A stretch of 64,000 nt of DNA, taken from Silvanigrella aquatica. Its GTDB lineage: Bacteria; Bdellovibrionota_B; Oligoflexia; Silvanigrellales; Silvanigrellaceae. Shown piece after piece: positions 48,105-55,805 of the stretch. The DNA lies in the NCBI RefSeq assembly GCF_001907975.1, contig NZ_CP017834.1, forward strand, positions 609,407 to 673,406. Direction: 5' to 3'. The notes beneath the pieces were generated by a model that had not been told where the DNA came from, made no database searches, and was given only the letters and a program-made list of their open reading frames with translations. The position numbers were made by a program, and so were the translations under genes. The stretch's first letter is position 1; the number at the start of each line of letters is the position of its first letter.

Positions 48105-49916
48105 TTATATTTTTGTTGTTTGAATATGAATTTCTTTAAGTTGTCTTTCCGAAACATTGCTAGGTGCTTTCATTAAAAGATCCATTGCTTTTTGATTTAA
48201 CGGAAAGGCAATCACTTCTCTAATATTAGGTTCGTTTAGCAATAGCATGACCATTCTATCAATTCCGGGAGCAATGCCTCCGTGTGGCGGTGCACCAAAA
48301 GCAAAGGCGTTCCACAAGGCACCGAATTTTGCTTCGACAACGGATTCGGAATACCCCGCAATTTCAAATGCTTTTTTCATAATATCCCGCCGGTGATTGC
48401 GAATGGCACCCGAGGAAAGTTCTGTGCCGTTGCATACCAAGTCGTATTGATGAGCTAAAATATCCAAAGGATTTTTATTTTTAAGTGATTCCATTCCACC
48501 CTGAGGCATTGAAAAAGGGTTGTGTGAAAAATCAATTTTTTGTTCTTCTTCATTAAATTCATACATAGGGAAGTCAACAATCCAAGCAAAAGCCCAAGAA
48601 TCATTATTTTTAAGATTGAGTTTTTCAGCAAAATAATTTCTGACTTTTCCACCTGCAACCTGAGTTTTTAGTTTTTCTGAACCGACAATAAAGACCACAG
48701 CATCGTGGGGTTCAAGCTTGAGTTGATTGCCAAGACCTTTCTTTTCCGAATCACTTAATTGTTTTGCAATTGAGCCTTTCCATTCCCCGTCCTTAACAGC
48801 AAGCCAAGGTAGGCCTCCTAAACCGCATTCTTTGGCATAGGCGTCGGCCTCATCGAAGAACTTTCTGCTTTGTGCGGCTGCCTGCGGAATGACTATGGCT
48901 CTTAATATTCCTTTTTTCTCAAGAACGGATTTGAAAACCGCAAATTGAGTATGTGCAAGGGTTTCTTCCACATTTTGCATTTCAAGGGAAAAGCGTAAAT
49001 CAGGTTTATCAATACCGTATTTATCCATAGCTTCATGCCATGGAATGCAAGGAAACTTGCGATTATTTTTTACATATTTTGCATCATAATGATTTAAAGG
49101 TAATATATTGCGTTCTGAAAATTGCTTGTTTTCAAATAAACCGATCATGAGATTTTCGATGACATTAAAAACATCATCTTGTGTTACGAAACTCATTTCA
49201 ACATCGAGCTGATAAAATTCACCGGGAGCTCTGTCGGCGCGCGGATCTTCATCGCGAAAACAAGGGGCAATTTGGAAATATTTGTCAAAACCAGAACACA
49301 TTAAAAGTTGTTTAAACTGTTGTGGTGCTTGAGGAAGTGCGTAAAAATGCCCCGGATGTAAGCGACTGGGAACTAAGAAATCCCGTGCTCCTTCAGGAGA
49401 ACTGCTTGTTAAAATAGGGGTTGTGAATTCATTAAAGCCGAGAGAAATCATTTTTTCTCTAATGTAACGAATCACGTTACAACGGAATAAAATATTTCTA
49501 TGCATTTTTTCCGTACGAAGGTCGAGAAAACGGTAAGTAAGGCGGGTGTCTTCGCTTTCTTGTTTGGGGTTATGTCCAACAGGAAAGGGTAAAATTTCTG
49601 AAGGAGATTCTATGTGAAAAGCAGACGCATTGACTTCAATTTCACCTGTAGAAAGTTTTGCATTGATGGCACCTTCACGCTTTACAACTTTTCCTAATAT
49701 TTGAATGACAGACTCTTGGCGAACTGTACTGGCTTCAGCAAAAAAAGGCATATGAGGGTGAATGACAACTTGGGTAATACCATAGTGATCACGAACATCA
49801 ATAAAGATGAGTCCTCCTAAGTCTCGTTTTGAATGAACCCAACCCATAAGAGTCACATTTTGATTGAGGTGCGTTGTATTGAGTTCGGAGCAATTATGAG
49901 AACGTAGAGTCTGCAT
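48105..49916 (-). CDS. aspS: Aspartyl-tRNA synthetase
   Basis: 603 residues, the length of the bacterial-type enzyme with the GAD insertion. The N-terminal OB domain (VTLMGWVHSKRDLGGLIFIDVRDHYG) binds the anticodon. Class II motif 2 is FRDEDPRADRAPGEFYQLDVEMSF, motif 3 GIAPGIDRMVMLL. It charges tRNA-Asp (or also tRNA-Asn if a GatCAB pathway exists). The ATG at 49916 is selected for AAAGG nine bases upstream. It is about 100 bp downstream of trmD on the same strand. Confidence 0.97.
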   Translation of the reverse strand: MQTLRSHNCSELNTTHLNQNVTLMGWVHSKRDLGGLIFIDVRDHYGITQVVIHPHMPFFAEASTVRQESVIQILGKVVKREGAINAKLSTGEIEVNASAFHIESPSEILPFPVGHNPKQESEDTRLTYRFLDLRTEKMHRNILFRCNVIRYIREKMISLGFNEFTTPILTSSSPEGARDFLVPSRLHPGHFYALPQAPQQFKQLLMCSGFDKYFQIAPCFRDEDPRADRAPGEFYQLDVEMSFVTQDDVFNVIENLMIGLFENKQFSERNILPLNHYDAKYVKNNRKFPCIPWHEAMDKYGIDKPDLRFSLEMQNVEETLAHTQFAVFKSVLEKKGILRAIVIPQAAAQSRKFFDEADAYAKECGLGGLPWLAVKDGEWKGSIAKQLSDSEKKGLGNQLKLEPHDAVVFIVGSEKLKTQVAGGKVRNYFAEKLNLKNNDSWAFAWIVDFPMYEFNEEEQKIDFSHNPFSMPQGGMESLKNKNPLDILAHQYDLVCNGTELSSGAIRNHRRDIMKKAFEIAGYSESVVEAKFGALWNAFAFGAPPHGGIAPGIDRMVMLLLNEPNIREVIAFPLNQKAMDLLMKAPSNVSERQLKEIHIQTTKI

Positions 49917-50016
49917 TTTCAAATACCTTTCAAGGAATATACCTAATACTTAATTGGCATAACACAACTCATCCAAGCGGTATAGCAAGGAAGTTGCAAT
50001 AGAAAATTAATGTATA

Positions 50017-50760
50017 TTATCCATTTTTCCAAATTTTTTCGATGAGAGTTTTCTCTTGGCGGCTAAGTTGATCCCATATCAAATAAATGAGATCGGGGCG
50101 ATTTTTAGCTGTTATTTTAAGTTGTTCTTTTCTTTTATGGCTGGCAATTTTTTTATGATCTCCAGAAAAAAGAATTTCAGGCACTTTCATATTATTGAAA
50201 ATTTCAGGGTGTGTGTAAGGTGGGGCTTCCAAGAGTCCATCTTCAAAACTATCTTGAGCTGAGCTTTCAGTGTTACCTAAGACTCCGGGGACAAAGCGCG
50301 AAACGCTGTCTATAAGGCACATTGCAGGAAGTTCGCCTCCTGAAAGTACAAAATCCCCAATGCTGATATGCATGTGAGCATATTTTTGGGTGAAGCGGTG
50401 ATCAAATCCCGCATAGCGACCGCATAACAAAATAATATGTTTTTTTTGTGCTAGTTCTTTCGCATGAGTAGATTGAAAGACTTTTCCAGCGGGGGATAAA
50501 TTCACCACAAAGCTGTTTTCTTGAAGAACAGATTGCAATGCTTTTTCGGCGATATCGGGGCGTAACACCATGCCATCACCGCCACCAATAGGATGATTGT
50601 CCACATTTTTGCGAGGGTTATCGGCGAATTCTCTAAGAAATACCGTATCAAGTTGAATGATATTATTTTTTAGAGCGCGGGCAATGACACCTTCGCTTTT
50701 GATGGTGTTAAACATTTCGGGGAAGAGAGTTAAAGCCGTAAAACGGAGATGAGAGTTCAC
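50017..50760 (-). CDS. trmD: tRNA (guanine(37)-N(1))-methyltransferase
   Basis: 247 residues. TALTLFPEMF at the N-terminus, NPRKNVDNHPIGGGDGMVLRPD, and the trefoil-knot SAM site LCGRYAGFDHRF...ISIGDFVLSGGELPAMCLID are diagnostic. It methylates G37 of tRNAs reading CNN codons and prevents +1 slippage. The start overlaps the rimM stop as ATGA, so the two are translationally coupled, as in most bacteria. rplS, which normally follows, is missing here. Confidence 0.97.
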   Translation of the reverse strand: MNSHLRFTALTLFPEMFNTIKSEGVIARALKNNIIQLDTVFLREFADNPRKNVDNHPIGGGDGMVLRPDIAEKALQSVLQENSFVVNLSPAGKVFQSTHAKELAQKKHIILLCGRYAGFDHRFTQKYAHMHISIGDFVLSGGELPAMCLIDSVSRFVPGVLGNTESSAQDSFEDGLLEAPPYTHPEIFNNMKVPEILFSGDHKKIASHKRKEQLKITAKNRPDLIYLIWDQLSRQEKTLIEKIWKNG

Positions 50761-51317
50761 TTGCTATCATCCTCAAAGAACTCAGGAACATAAATAATAT
50801 CAATGCGCTCTTCATTTTCATTTATCTGTTTTATGAAAAAATCAATAAAAGGAAATAAAAATATCTTGTTAGAATTAGGAACAGAAATTTCTAAATTATC
50901 TTGAGCGCCATAAGAACTGACACCCTGAATGGTACCAATAAAACCTTTGTCCTCAGAATAAACTTTATATCCTACGAGATTTCCCACCAAATATTCATCT
51001 TCATTAAGTGGGATTTGATCTTTGTGAACATAAATTTTATTGTTGTATAAGGGTTCAATATGATTGCGGTTCTCAAAGCCATCTAAAACAATTGCCAAGG
51101 CATTGCCACTTAAGTAGGTTTTGAGAACTTTTTTTTCAATAAAACCTTCGGGGGTTTCAATAAGGAGACTCTTGTAGCCATCCCATTCTGTTCTTTTGTC
51201 TTCTGTCTTCAAAAAAAATGCGCCCTTCAAACCGTGAGGGCGACCAACTTGGGCAAACTGTATATAGCCACAGTTTCGCAGCTTTTTTTCTTCATCTCGA
51301 TCAAATTTTTTAGTCAT
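50757..51317 (-). CDS. rimM: 16S rRNA processing protein RimM
   Basis: 186 residues. FAQVGRPHGLKGAFFLKTEDK is the N-terminal RimM barrel signature; DEYLVGNLVGYKVYSEDKGFIGTIQGVSSYG and FPFIDFFIKQIN form the PRC-like C-terminal barrel. It binds ribosomal protein S19 and helps mature the 30S head. It is coupled at both ends by ATGA overlaps, to the 119-residue gene before it and to trmD after it. rpsP is not next to it. Confidence 0.95.
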   Translation of the reverse strand: MTKKFDRDEEKKLRNCGYIQFAQVGRPHGLKGAFFLKTEDKRTEWDGYKSLLIETPEGFIEKKVLKTYLSGNALAIVLDGFENRNHIEPLYNNKIYVHKDQIPLNEDEYLVGNLVGYKVYSEDKGFIGTIQGVSSYGAQDNLEISVPNSNKIFLFPFIDFFIKQINENEERIDIIYVPEFFEDDSK

Positions 51318-51673
51318 GCTTCTGGGTCTTTTAAAAATGCGCTAAGTGCTGATTCCATATCAGGCTGTGTTATGTATCCCAGTTCTACAAAGATTTGTCC
51401 AATAGGTCTCATGTTTTTTTGCTGAATTTCGAGGAGATGGGTCACATCTTCACTGGTGAGCATTTGAAGTGAAACCGCAATTTCTCCGAAGGGTTTGTTC
51501 AATTCTGATTGTTTATTCAGTATGATAAAGATTTGCTCTACAGTGAGTTTCCCCTCATTTAAGGCAATACGGCCAATGGGGAGCCAGGTCTGCTTTTGAA
51601 TATCTAATGCCGTCATCACTTGACCTGGTGTGACATATCCCTTTTTTACAAGATAGGATCCAAACAACTGCAT
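51314..51673 (-). CDS. Small protein with two GspE-N/MshEN-like repeats
   Basis: 119 residues made of two related halves: FGSYLVKKGYVTPGQVMTALDIQKQTWLPIGRIALNEGKLT and FGEIAVSLQMLTSEDVTHLLEIQQKNMRPIGQIFVELGYIT. The pattern G.ilv..G.it..q...al..Q.....piG resembles the N-terminal domain of type II secretion/type IV pilus ATPases (GspE-N/MshEN), some of which bind cyclic di-GMP. No ATPase domain follows. It is the first gene of an operon with rimM and trmD, overlapping rimM by four bases. Its function is not known. Confidence 0.65.
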   Translation of the reverse strand: MQLFGSYLVKKGYVTPGQVMTALDIQKQTWLPIGRIALNEGKLTVEQIFIILNKQSELNKPFGEIAVSLQMLTSEDVTHLLEIQQKNMRPIGQIFVELGYITQPDMESALSAFLKDPEA

Positions 51674-51772
51674 AAGAACCTCTCAAACGCCTTTGCGGTT
51701 TCAAATTTCGGCAAAATATTCTTCGGAATTATGTCGACATAATTATAAAGAAGATTAGTCTTTAGGAAGGAA

Positions 51773-52771
51773 TTGTGTCAAATGCTCTCACCCTATATAA
51801 AACTTAATGATAACTGTGTCTTATGTGCGAAGCTGAGGAACGCTCAAAACGATCCCGACTTCCTTTTTGATGGAGGGCACAATGTTCTTGTTTTTAAAAG
51901 CCCTTTTGCAGAGAAGTGGCCCGGTGCTTTAATGCCCATTTTTAAACGGCATATTTATGAACACTCGGACATTAGAAATTCAGACTTGCCCGATACGTTG
52001 CACACTTTAGTCTGTCTGGAAAAAGCAATACGTAAAGTAACGGATTGTAAAAGAATAAATTTGGTAAAATTTGCTAACGTAGCGCATCACTTGCACTGGC
52101 ATATTATCCCAAGGTATCCTAACGAAAATTATTCAAAAAAATGTTCTTGGGAATTAAATGATTATTCTAAAAAACAACTTTACAGTTGGGTTGAGGGAAG
52201 TTTTTTTGAGCCTAATAATCCTATTTATCAAAATATTGTTCAAGAATCACTGTTTGAAATTAAAAACAGAGGATCATCTTATTTTGGTTGCGCTTTATTT
52301 TTAAGACCCAGCGATGAAAAATTAAGAAAGGAATACTTTCAACTAAATATTGATATTATTTTAAAAATGGCAAGAGAAAACCCAAAAGATTGGGAATGTC
52401 TTTTAATGAAAAGAAATTATTTTGATTATGCTTGGGATTTCATTGGTGGAAATTGTGAAATTAATGAATTTCCAGAGCAGGCTATGATCCGAGAAGTATC
52501 GGAAGAAGTTGGTTGGAAAATTTTAAAATACAAAGAAGTAACAAGGCAGTGGCGCATGGGCTCTATAAAAGGAATTGTTTACTTTGCTATCCCTGAAGAA
52601 CCCCAATTTATGGAGAATGATCCTCCACGCATTCATTGTGAAGAAGTAAATACTGTAAAATATTTTAATTTGGTTGAAATATTAAACGATTTATCTTTGC
52701 CAGATAGTGTTCGGGGGCGTATCTCTGCATTTTTAAATGAAAAAAGTGATTTTACAAGTGCTGATGGTTAA
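51773..52771 (+). CDS. HIT-like and Nudix domain fusion protein
   Basis: 332 residues. The N-terminal half is HIT-like: CVLC near the start, NVLVFKSPFAEKWPGALMPIFKRHI, and the histidine triad at residues 106-110 (HLHWHII). The C-terminal half has a complete Nudix box at about 226-248 (G-x5-E-x7-REVSEEVGW). HIT proteins hydrolyse or transfer nucleotide phosphates, and Nudix enzymes hydrolyse nucleoside diphosphates linked to other groups, so a two-step nucleotide-salvage or decapping role is possible. The start is TTG 51773 (AGGA five bases before) or ATG 51782. I know of no standard name for this architecture. Confidence 0.8.
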   Translation: MCQMLSPYIKLNDNCVLCAKLRNAQNDPDFLFDGGHNVLVFKSPFAEKWPGALMPIFKRHIYEHSDIRNSDLPDTLHTLVCLEKAIRKVTDCKRINLVKFANVAHHLHWHIIPRYPNENYSKKCSWELNDYSKKQLYSWVEGSFFEPNNPIYQNIVQESLFEIKNRGSSYFGCALFLRPSDEKLRKEYFQLNIDIILKMARENPKDWECLLMKRNYFDYAWDFIGGNCEINEFPEQAMIREVSEEVGWKILKYKEVTRQWRMGSIKGIVYFAIPEEPQFMENDPPRIHCEEVNTVKYFNLVEILNDLSLPDSVRGRISAFLNEKSDFTSADG

Positions 52772-52862
52772 AGAAATTTTCTTTTAGCGCAACAATATGT
52801 TGCATGAATTTTTTATAAGAAATTTTCTTCTACCGCAACGATATGTTGCATACTATTATCTT
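52771..52862 (+). repeat. Two 46-bp tandem repeats upstream of cydAB
   Basis: Units starting at 52771 and 52817 share AAGAAATTTTCTT followed by a palindrome. They are nearly identical over about 36 bases. Confidence 0.85.
52788..52851 (+). promoter_or_regulatory. Duplicated palindromic operator of cydAB
   Basis: GCAACA-ATA-TGTTGC in 52788-52805 is a perfect 15-bp palindrome; the copy in 52834-52851 has one change (GCAACG). The copies are 46 bp apart. The second is centred about 44 bases before the +1 expected from TATAAT at 52875-52880, which lacks a good -35 box. This is the position of a class II activator site. Confidence 0.65.
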
Positions 52863-52874
52863 CAATTATTTTCT

Positions 52875-52880
52875 TATAAT
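52875..52880 (+). promoter_or_regulatory. -10 box of cydAB
   Basis: Consensus TATAAT without a matching -35 at 17 bases; TTGCAT in the operator is 23 bases away. Confidence 0.55.
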
Positions 52881-52922
52881 GTTAGTTATTTCCATAATAT
52901 GTTTTCTACTAAGGAGCGTGTT

Positions 52923-54272
52923 ATGGAAGAAATTTTTACCGCTTTAATGTTAGCTCGGCTACAATTTGCATTAACTATAATGTTTCATTATCTTTTTCCA
53001 CCCTTGTCTATTGGTTTAGGACTTATACTAGTCATAACAGAAGGAGTTTATTTAAAAACGAAAAATCCTCTTTACGAAAAGATAACGAAATTTTGGGTTA
53101 AAATATTTGCGGCAAACTTTGCTATGGGCGTTGCTTCGGGCATTGTGATGGAGTTTCAATTTGGTACAAATTGGGCGACTTATTCCCGATTTGTCGGGGA
53201 TATTTTTGGATCTGCTTTAGCTGCAGAAGGCATTTTCGCTTTTTTTCTGGAATCGGGTTTTCTTGCCATTCTTGTGTTTGGTTGGGATCGCGTTTCACCA
53301 AAAATGCATTTTTTTTCAACCTTAATGGTTTGTTTGGGTTCTATGTTTTCTGCCGTTTGGATCATTATTGCCAACGCCTGGATGCAAACCCCAGCAGGTT
53401 ATCACATTGTGGGCGAAGGAATGCATGCAAAAGCTGTTATCGATGATTTTTGGGTGATGGTCTTTAATCCATCCAGTATGCGTATGCTTTTTCATGCCAT
53501 AATTGGCTGTTGGTTGATGGGTGCTTTTTTTATCATGAGCATCAGTGCTTGGTATGTTTTAAAGAAAAAGCATTTAGATGTGGCCAAAAAATCTTTTGTG
53601 ATCGGACTTATTCTTGCTTTTATTTCCTCATTGGCGGCAGCAGGTTCTGGGCATTTTCTAGCAGAAAAAGTTGCAGAAACGCAGCCAGCAAAATTAGCTG
53701 CTATGGAAGGTCATTACATAACGGGAACAGAAGGAGCTCCTCTTTATTTGTTTGGAATTCCAAATTCAGAAAGACAAACGGTAGAATATGGAATTAAAAT
53801 TCCGGGTGGATTGAGTTTTTTATTGTATGGTGATTTTAAAAAAACAATTGCAGGTCTAGATCAATTTAAACCTGAGGATCGTCCTCCTGTTGGTATTACA
53901 TTTCAAATGTACCATTTGATGATATCATTAGGAACATACATGCTCTTATTAACTTCAATTTCGTTAATACTTTTAAAAAGAAATAAACTATTTGAATCAA
54001 AATTCATGATGAAAATTTATTGTATTTCTGTGTTAGCTCCTGTGCTAGCAAATCAAGCGGGTTGGATAGCGACAGAAACAGGAAGACAACCTTGGATTGT
54101 TTATGGTTTGATGAGAACTCCGGATGGTCTTTCAAAATCTGTAAAAGCAAATGAAATTCTCACATCAATTATAATGTTTACCTTAATTTATATATTACTT
54201 TTTCTTGTTTGGATATTTGTTATTCATAATAAAGTTAAACATGGTCCAGATGAATCTCTTCATGAAAAATGA
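52923..54272 (+). CDS. cydA: Cytochrome bd ubiquinol oxidase subunit I
   Basis: 449 residues. [25 protein letters not shown] is the standard start, with the heme-ligand His, [16 protein letters not shown] and [16 protein letters not shown] follow, and [12 protein letters not shown] is the signature near the C-terminus. It is a terminal oxidase with high oxygen affinity that couples quinol oxidation to oxygen reduction. The ATG at 52923 (AAGGAG seven bases upstream) replaces an ORF start 42 codons further up, inside the operator region. cydB follows. The Q-loop is short. Confidence 0.96.
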   Translation: MEEIFTALMLARLQFALTIMFHYLFPPLSIGLGLILVITEGVYLKTKNPLYEKITKFWVKIFAANFAMGVASGIVMEFQFGTNWATYSRFVGDIFGSALAAEGIFAFFLESGFLAILVFGWDRVSPKMHFFSTLMVCLGSMFSAVWIIIANAWMQTPAGYHIVGEGMHAKAVIDDFWVMVFNPSSMRMLFHAIIGCWLMGAFFIMSISAWYVLKKKHLDVAKKSFVIGLILAFISSLAAAGSGHFLAEKVAETQPAKLAAMEGHYITGTEGAPLYLFGIPNSERQTVEYGIKIPGGLSFLLYGDFKKTIAGLDQFKPEDRPPVGITFQMYHLMISLGTYMLLLTSISLILLKRNKLFESKFMMKIYCISVLAPVLANQAGWIATETGRQPWIVYGLMRTPDGLSKSVKANEILTSIIMFTLIYILLFLVWIFVIHNKVKHGPDESLHEK

Positions 54273-54311
54273 AAAAGATTGTTATTTAAGAAAAAGTTTA
54301 GGAGAATTAAA

Positions 54312-55328
54312 GTGGATTTAAATATTTTTTGGTTTGTTACTTTAGGTGTTTTGTTGGCGGGTTATGCCGTCCTTGATGGTTTTGATCTTGGGGTAGGCAT
54401 TTTGCATCCCTTGGCTAAAAATGATTATGAGCGCAGAATATTTTTGAATTCCATTGGGCCTTTTTGGGATGGTAATGAGGTGTGGCTTGTTACGTTTGGA
54501 GGCGCTTTATTTGCCGCCTTTCCCGATGCCTATGCTACTGCTTTTTCAGGTTTTTACTTGCCTTTTATGTTACTCTTATGTGCGCTTATATTTAGAGCTG
54601 TTTCTATTGAATTTAGAAGTAAACACGAAGCAAAAATATGGCGTAAATTTTGGGATTGGAGTTTTTGCGGAGCGAGTATACTCGCGACTTTTTTATTTGG
54701 AGTTGCTGTTGGAAATTGTTTAAATGGTATACTTGTAGGATCTGATAAAGAATATGCTGGAAATGTTTTTAATTTATTAAATTTTTATTCCGCTGTAATT
54801 GGTATTTTAGCCGTCACCACTTTTGCCATGCATGGTTCCATCTATTTATATTTAAAAGTGGAAGGTGATTTAAAACAAAGAGTTCATCGTTGGATATGGC
54901 ATACCTTTGGTTGTTTTTTAGTGTGTTATATTTTTGCAACAATATATACTTTAGTTTCAGTACCAAGGGCTATTCATAATTTTGAACATCATCCGTGGCT
55001 TTGGGGAATTGTTATTATAAATGTTTTTGCCATTGGAAATATTCCTCGAGCGGTCTTTTTACAACGTCCTGGTTATGCTTTTTTATCTTCGTCCTTAACA
55101 TTAATTGCCTTTACAGCATTATTTGGGGCGGCTTTATTTCCAAATTTAATTACATCGAGTCTTTCTCCAGAATTTAGTCTTACAATTTATAATGCCTCTT
55201 CTTCAGAAAAAACATTAGGTATTATGCAAATTATTGCATTTTGTGGAATGCCTTTTGTGATTTCATATACAGCAATAATATATTGGGTTTTTCGAGGAAA
55301 AGTAAAGCTAGGAAAATTCAGTTATTAA
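54312..55328 (+). CDS. cydB: Cytochrome bd ubiquinol oxidase subunit II
   Basis: 338 residues with about eight membrane segments. FWFVTLGVLLAGYAVLDGFDLGVG is the family start, and GPFWDGNEVWLVTFGGALFAAFP is conserved. It is the second core subunit of the bd oxidase. The GTG at 54312 is used because GGAG lies seven bases before it and gives the usual N-terminus; the upstream ORF start would add non-family residues. No cydX was seen after it. Its 3' end overlaps a convergent gene by 11 bp. Confidence 0.95.
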   Translation: MDLNIFWFVTLGVLLAGYAVLDGFDLGVGILHPLAKNDYERRIFLNSIGPFWDGNEVWLVTFGGALFAAFPDAYATAFSGFYLPFMLLLCALIFRAVSIEFRSKHEAKIWRKFWDWSFCGASILATFLFGVAVGNCLNGILVGSDKEYAGNVFNLLNFYSAVIGILAVTTFAMHGSIYLYLKVEGDLKQRVHRWIWHTFGCFLVCYIFATIYTLVSVPRAIHNFEHHPWLWGIVIINVFAIGNIPRAVFLQRPGYAFLSSSLTLIAFTALFGAALFPNLITSSLSPEFSLTIYNASSSEKTLGIMQIIAFCGMPFVISYTAIIYWVFRGKVKLGKFSY

Positions 55329-55503
55329 TTTCTTCTTTTATAATGCTTTTTTGAAAATTATAAGGACAATGGAAACAACCACTTTGACAACAGTAGCCTC
55401 TTTTTAAATGATACTCTTTTGTAAAGACCATGAGTCCTTTTTCATTAAAATAATAATCAATATTTTCTATTAATTTTTGTTGCCTGTCTTTGTTGTGCTC
55501 CAT
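55318..55503 (-). CDS. DUF5522 family small Cys-rich protein
   Basis: 61 residues from the ATG at 55503 (AGGA about ten bases upstream); a GTG at 55575 would give 85 residues. GLMVFTKEYHLKRGYCCQSGCFHCPY carries the family signature with CC-x3-C-x2-C, probably a metal-binding or redox cluster. It overlaps the 3' end of cydB in a convergent arrangement. The function is unknown. Confidence 0.75.
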   Translation of the reverse strand: MEHNKDRQQKLIENIDYYFNEKGLMVFTKEYHLKRGYCCQSGCFHCPYNFQKSIIKEEINN

Positions 55504-55693
55504 AACTTGAATCCTATATGAGAAAAGAGGATATTCCTTTTGCAATAAATTGATATTATTGTATTTTGAAGTCACAGGAGAGACTCTTTGTGATCCCAGC
55601 TTAAAAAATAATACTATATTTTTAAGGATTTATATATTTTAATAAGGGGAATAAATATTTCAATTCTTCATTTTAACTGTTTGCAATCCGATA

Positions 55694-55777
55694 AAAAGCG
55701 GTTCACAAATTTGCAAGCCGCTTTTGATGTGCTAGTTACACTTTAAAGATTGAGGAACGGATCTTTTTTATCCGTTC
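55694..55777 (+). promoter_or_regulatory. Two hairpins in the leader of the glutamate dehydrogenase gene
   Basis: AAAAGCGG (55694-55701) pairs with CCGCTTTT (55718-55725). GAACGGAT (55755-55762) pairs with ATCCGTTC (55770-55777) around a seven-base loop. Neither is followed by a clean T-run. They may be leader structures; I do not recognise a riboswitch. The first could also act as a terminator for convergent transcription. Confidence 0.4.
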
Positions 55778-55805
55778 TGGTTAATTAAATGATGTGGAGT
55801 AAGTC

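Noticed and set aside
55329-55400. cydX after cydB
   Set aside because: No small hydrophobic ORF is present; the region is the convergent DUF5522 gene.
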